From assembly GCA_948528155.1 (NCBI GenBank), contig CAOSZT010000050.1:1-13840 (forward strand): a stretch of 13,840 nucleotides of DNA, in the 5' to 3' direction. The notes under the pieces are model-generated. The model was given only the letters and a program-made list of their open reading frames with translations, was not told the DNA's origin and did not search any database. This document shows, piece after piece, positions 13,785-13,840 of the stretch. The position numbers were made by a program, and so were the translations under genes. The DNA comes from an uncultured Clostridia bacterium (GTDB taxonomy: Bacteria > Bacillota > Clostridia > TANB77 > CAG-508). Numbering within the stretch: the stretch's first letter is position 1; every line of letters begins with the position of its first letter.

Positions 13785-13813
13785 ATAATACCATATAATA
13801 AATAAGATGTCAA
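13785..13813 (-). promoter_or_regulatory. sigma-A promoter of tRNA-Arg
   Basis: On the minus strand TTGACA (13813-13808) and TATTAT (13790-13785) are 17 bases apart. Transcription would start near 13778, about 33 nt before the mature 5' end of the tRNA. Confidence 0.8.
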
Positions 13814-13840
13814 TCATTATATGAAATTTTTTTGTATTTA

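Overview
The window is strongly AT-rich, uses AGA-dominated arginine codons, and carries sigma-A-type promoters, strong AGGAG ribosome sites and A/U-rich hairpin terminators. With Gram-positive-type RpoB and RpoC sequences this points to a low-GC Bacillota, most likely a member of the Clostridia. The lineage is an inference; no species can be named from the window alone.

Left part, positions 1-9530, is the core chromosome. A short-unit repeat array (1-123) runs off the left edge and supplies the stop codon of a leftward DUF368 polyprenyl-phosphate transporter gene (popT-like, 111-1028). Divergent from it, a promoter near 1145-1179 drives rpoB (1448-5206, TTG start), rpoC (5460-8975, GTG start) and tadA (8997-9464), closed by a hairpin terminator at 9495-9530. 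No ribosomal protein genes flank rpoBC here. Both rpoB and rpoC are preceded by about 250 nt of untranslated sequence rich in stem-loops.

Right part, 9531-13630, is an accessory patch between the tadA terminator and a tRNA-Arg(UCU) gene. It holds a 64-bp orphan 3' tail of an mntA gene, an orphan beta-class DNA methyltransferase with a doubtful 3' end, an AAA ATPase with a DUF4143 domain under a near-perfect promoter set in a degenerate 40-bp duplication, a decayed tyrosine recombinase, and a three-gene operon: hepT (HEPN toxin), mntA (nucleotidyltransferase antitoxin) and a nucleoside-2-deoxyribosyltransferase-like protein. The mntA tail is present twice in direct orientation, 3.4 kb apart, and a 9-bp match to the tRNA-Arg 3' end lies just after the integrase remnant. 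Both fit past insertion, duplication or deletion at this spot.

The right edge holds tRNA-Arg(UCU) on the minus strand with its own promoter (13785-13813) and hairpins downstream. The most interesting items are the structured rpoB and rpoC leaders, the hepT-mntA-NDT-like operon, and the duplicated mntA tail that brackets the other accessory genes.
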